Below are positions 63,830 to 64,000 of a stretch of 64,000 nt of DNA, one piece after another. The DNA comes from Thermococcus paralvinellae (GTDB taxonomy: Archaea > Methanobacteriota_B > Thermococci > Thermococcales > Thermococcaceae), in the NCBI RefSeq assembly GCF_000517445.1, contig NZ_CP006965.1:1154681-1218680 (forward strand). Direction: 5' to 3'. A model generated the notes under the pieces. That model worked only from the letters and a program-made list of their open reading frames with translations. It did no database searches and was not told the DNA's origin. The translations under genes were made by a program, and so were the position numbers. Position 1 is the stretch's first letter. Each line of letters starts with the position of its first letter.

Positions 63830-64000
63830 ATGATTTCCCAAACTCACCTTAAAGTTCTCCGCAAGCTATATGAGCGGTTAAAGGATAGTGATGTGAACTG
63901 GGTTGTTACTGGAAGAAACGCTTTGTACAAATTAAAGGTATGGAAATTCCAGTTTTGGATTTAGAATATGAGTATCAAGCCTATCTCAAGCTGGGAAGGA
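63830..64000 (+). pseudogene. Remnant of a nucleotidyltransferase-type gene with internal deletion (runs off the window)
   Basis: A good promoter (GGATATAAAGC at 63804-63814), binding site GAGGTGTTGAG and ATG at 63830 lead into ISQTHLKVLRKLYERLKDSD and NWVVTG, the opening of MNT-type nucleotidyltransferases. The frame then stops at TAG (63971). Another frame from ~63938 reads KGMEIPVLDLEYEYQAYLKL, the usual C-terminal end of that family. The catalytic middle (GSxxxG...DxD) is missing, so a deletion with a frameshift is likely. Confidence 0.6.

Overview
The window reads as chromosome from a hyperthermophilic archaeon of the order Thermococcales, most likely a low-GC Thermococcus able to grow on carbon monoxide. 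Evidence: an ADP-dependent phosphofructokinase, ADP-forming acetyl-CoA synthetase genes, archaeal XerA, aTrm56, THUMP-type ThiI without rhodanese, three secreted proteins ending in the Thermococcales-type CGP C-terminal anchor, GGTGA-type ribosome binding sites, TTTATA promoters and C/D box sRNAs. Most start codons were chosen because an AGGTGA-like site lies 4-9 bases upstream.

Layout. 1-2.6 kb: the regulatory end of a CO dehydrogenase locus (cooS start, cooF, corR, corQ), all on the minus strand. 2.7-11.5 kb: sfsA, a Toprim/coiled-coil gene with xerA, pfkC, an Asp/Glu racemase-like enzyme, a nitroreductase, thiI and a truncated thiI paralogue, and a frameshifted cysteine synthase. 11.5-17.1 kb: two divergent zinc-ribbon paralogues whose transcripts share a leader hairpin, a 921-residue secreted propeller-like protein and small membrane proteins. 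17.4-26.8 kb: ADP-forming acetyl-CoA synthetase pair, sugar-phosphate isomerase-like protein, SLC41/MgtE-type transporter, endonuclease III, a PadR-ABC exporter operon and pgk. 26.9-35.9 kb: secreted phosphoesterase, an ABC importer of the iron/thiamine type and a secreted CGP protein. 36.1-48.1 kb: translation and RNA genes (tyrS, three tRNAs, DEAD helicase, asnS), an MtaD-like deaminase, a PAPS-reductase/ferredoxin fusion, a membrane-bound winged-helix regulator, pcm and a HAD phosphatase. 48.1-56.8 kb: sRNAs, a pilin-like microgene with its peptidase, ASCH and single RAM-domain proteins, archaetidylinositol-phosphate synthase, trm56, SAM hydrolase and nadM. 56.8-64 kb: a GC-rich MFS/GNAT insert followed by a run of acetyltransferases and at least three decayed genes.

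How the genes fit together. pfkC, pgk and the ACD pair belong to the modified Embden-Meyerhof route and its energy-yielding acetate step; the CO dehydrogenase locus offers a second way to gain energy. tRNA, thiI, trm56, C/D sRNAs and synthetases form the RNA-modification and translation share.

The most interesting signals are the shared, covariation-like hairpin upstream of both zinc-ribbon paralogues, the CX3CX2C motif in the CO regulator CorR, the unlisted class III signal-peptide microgene, the sRNA pair beside HAD genes (one next to a GC-rich folded RNA candidate), and several single-base frameshifts, some in homopolymers.
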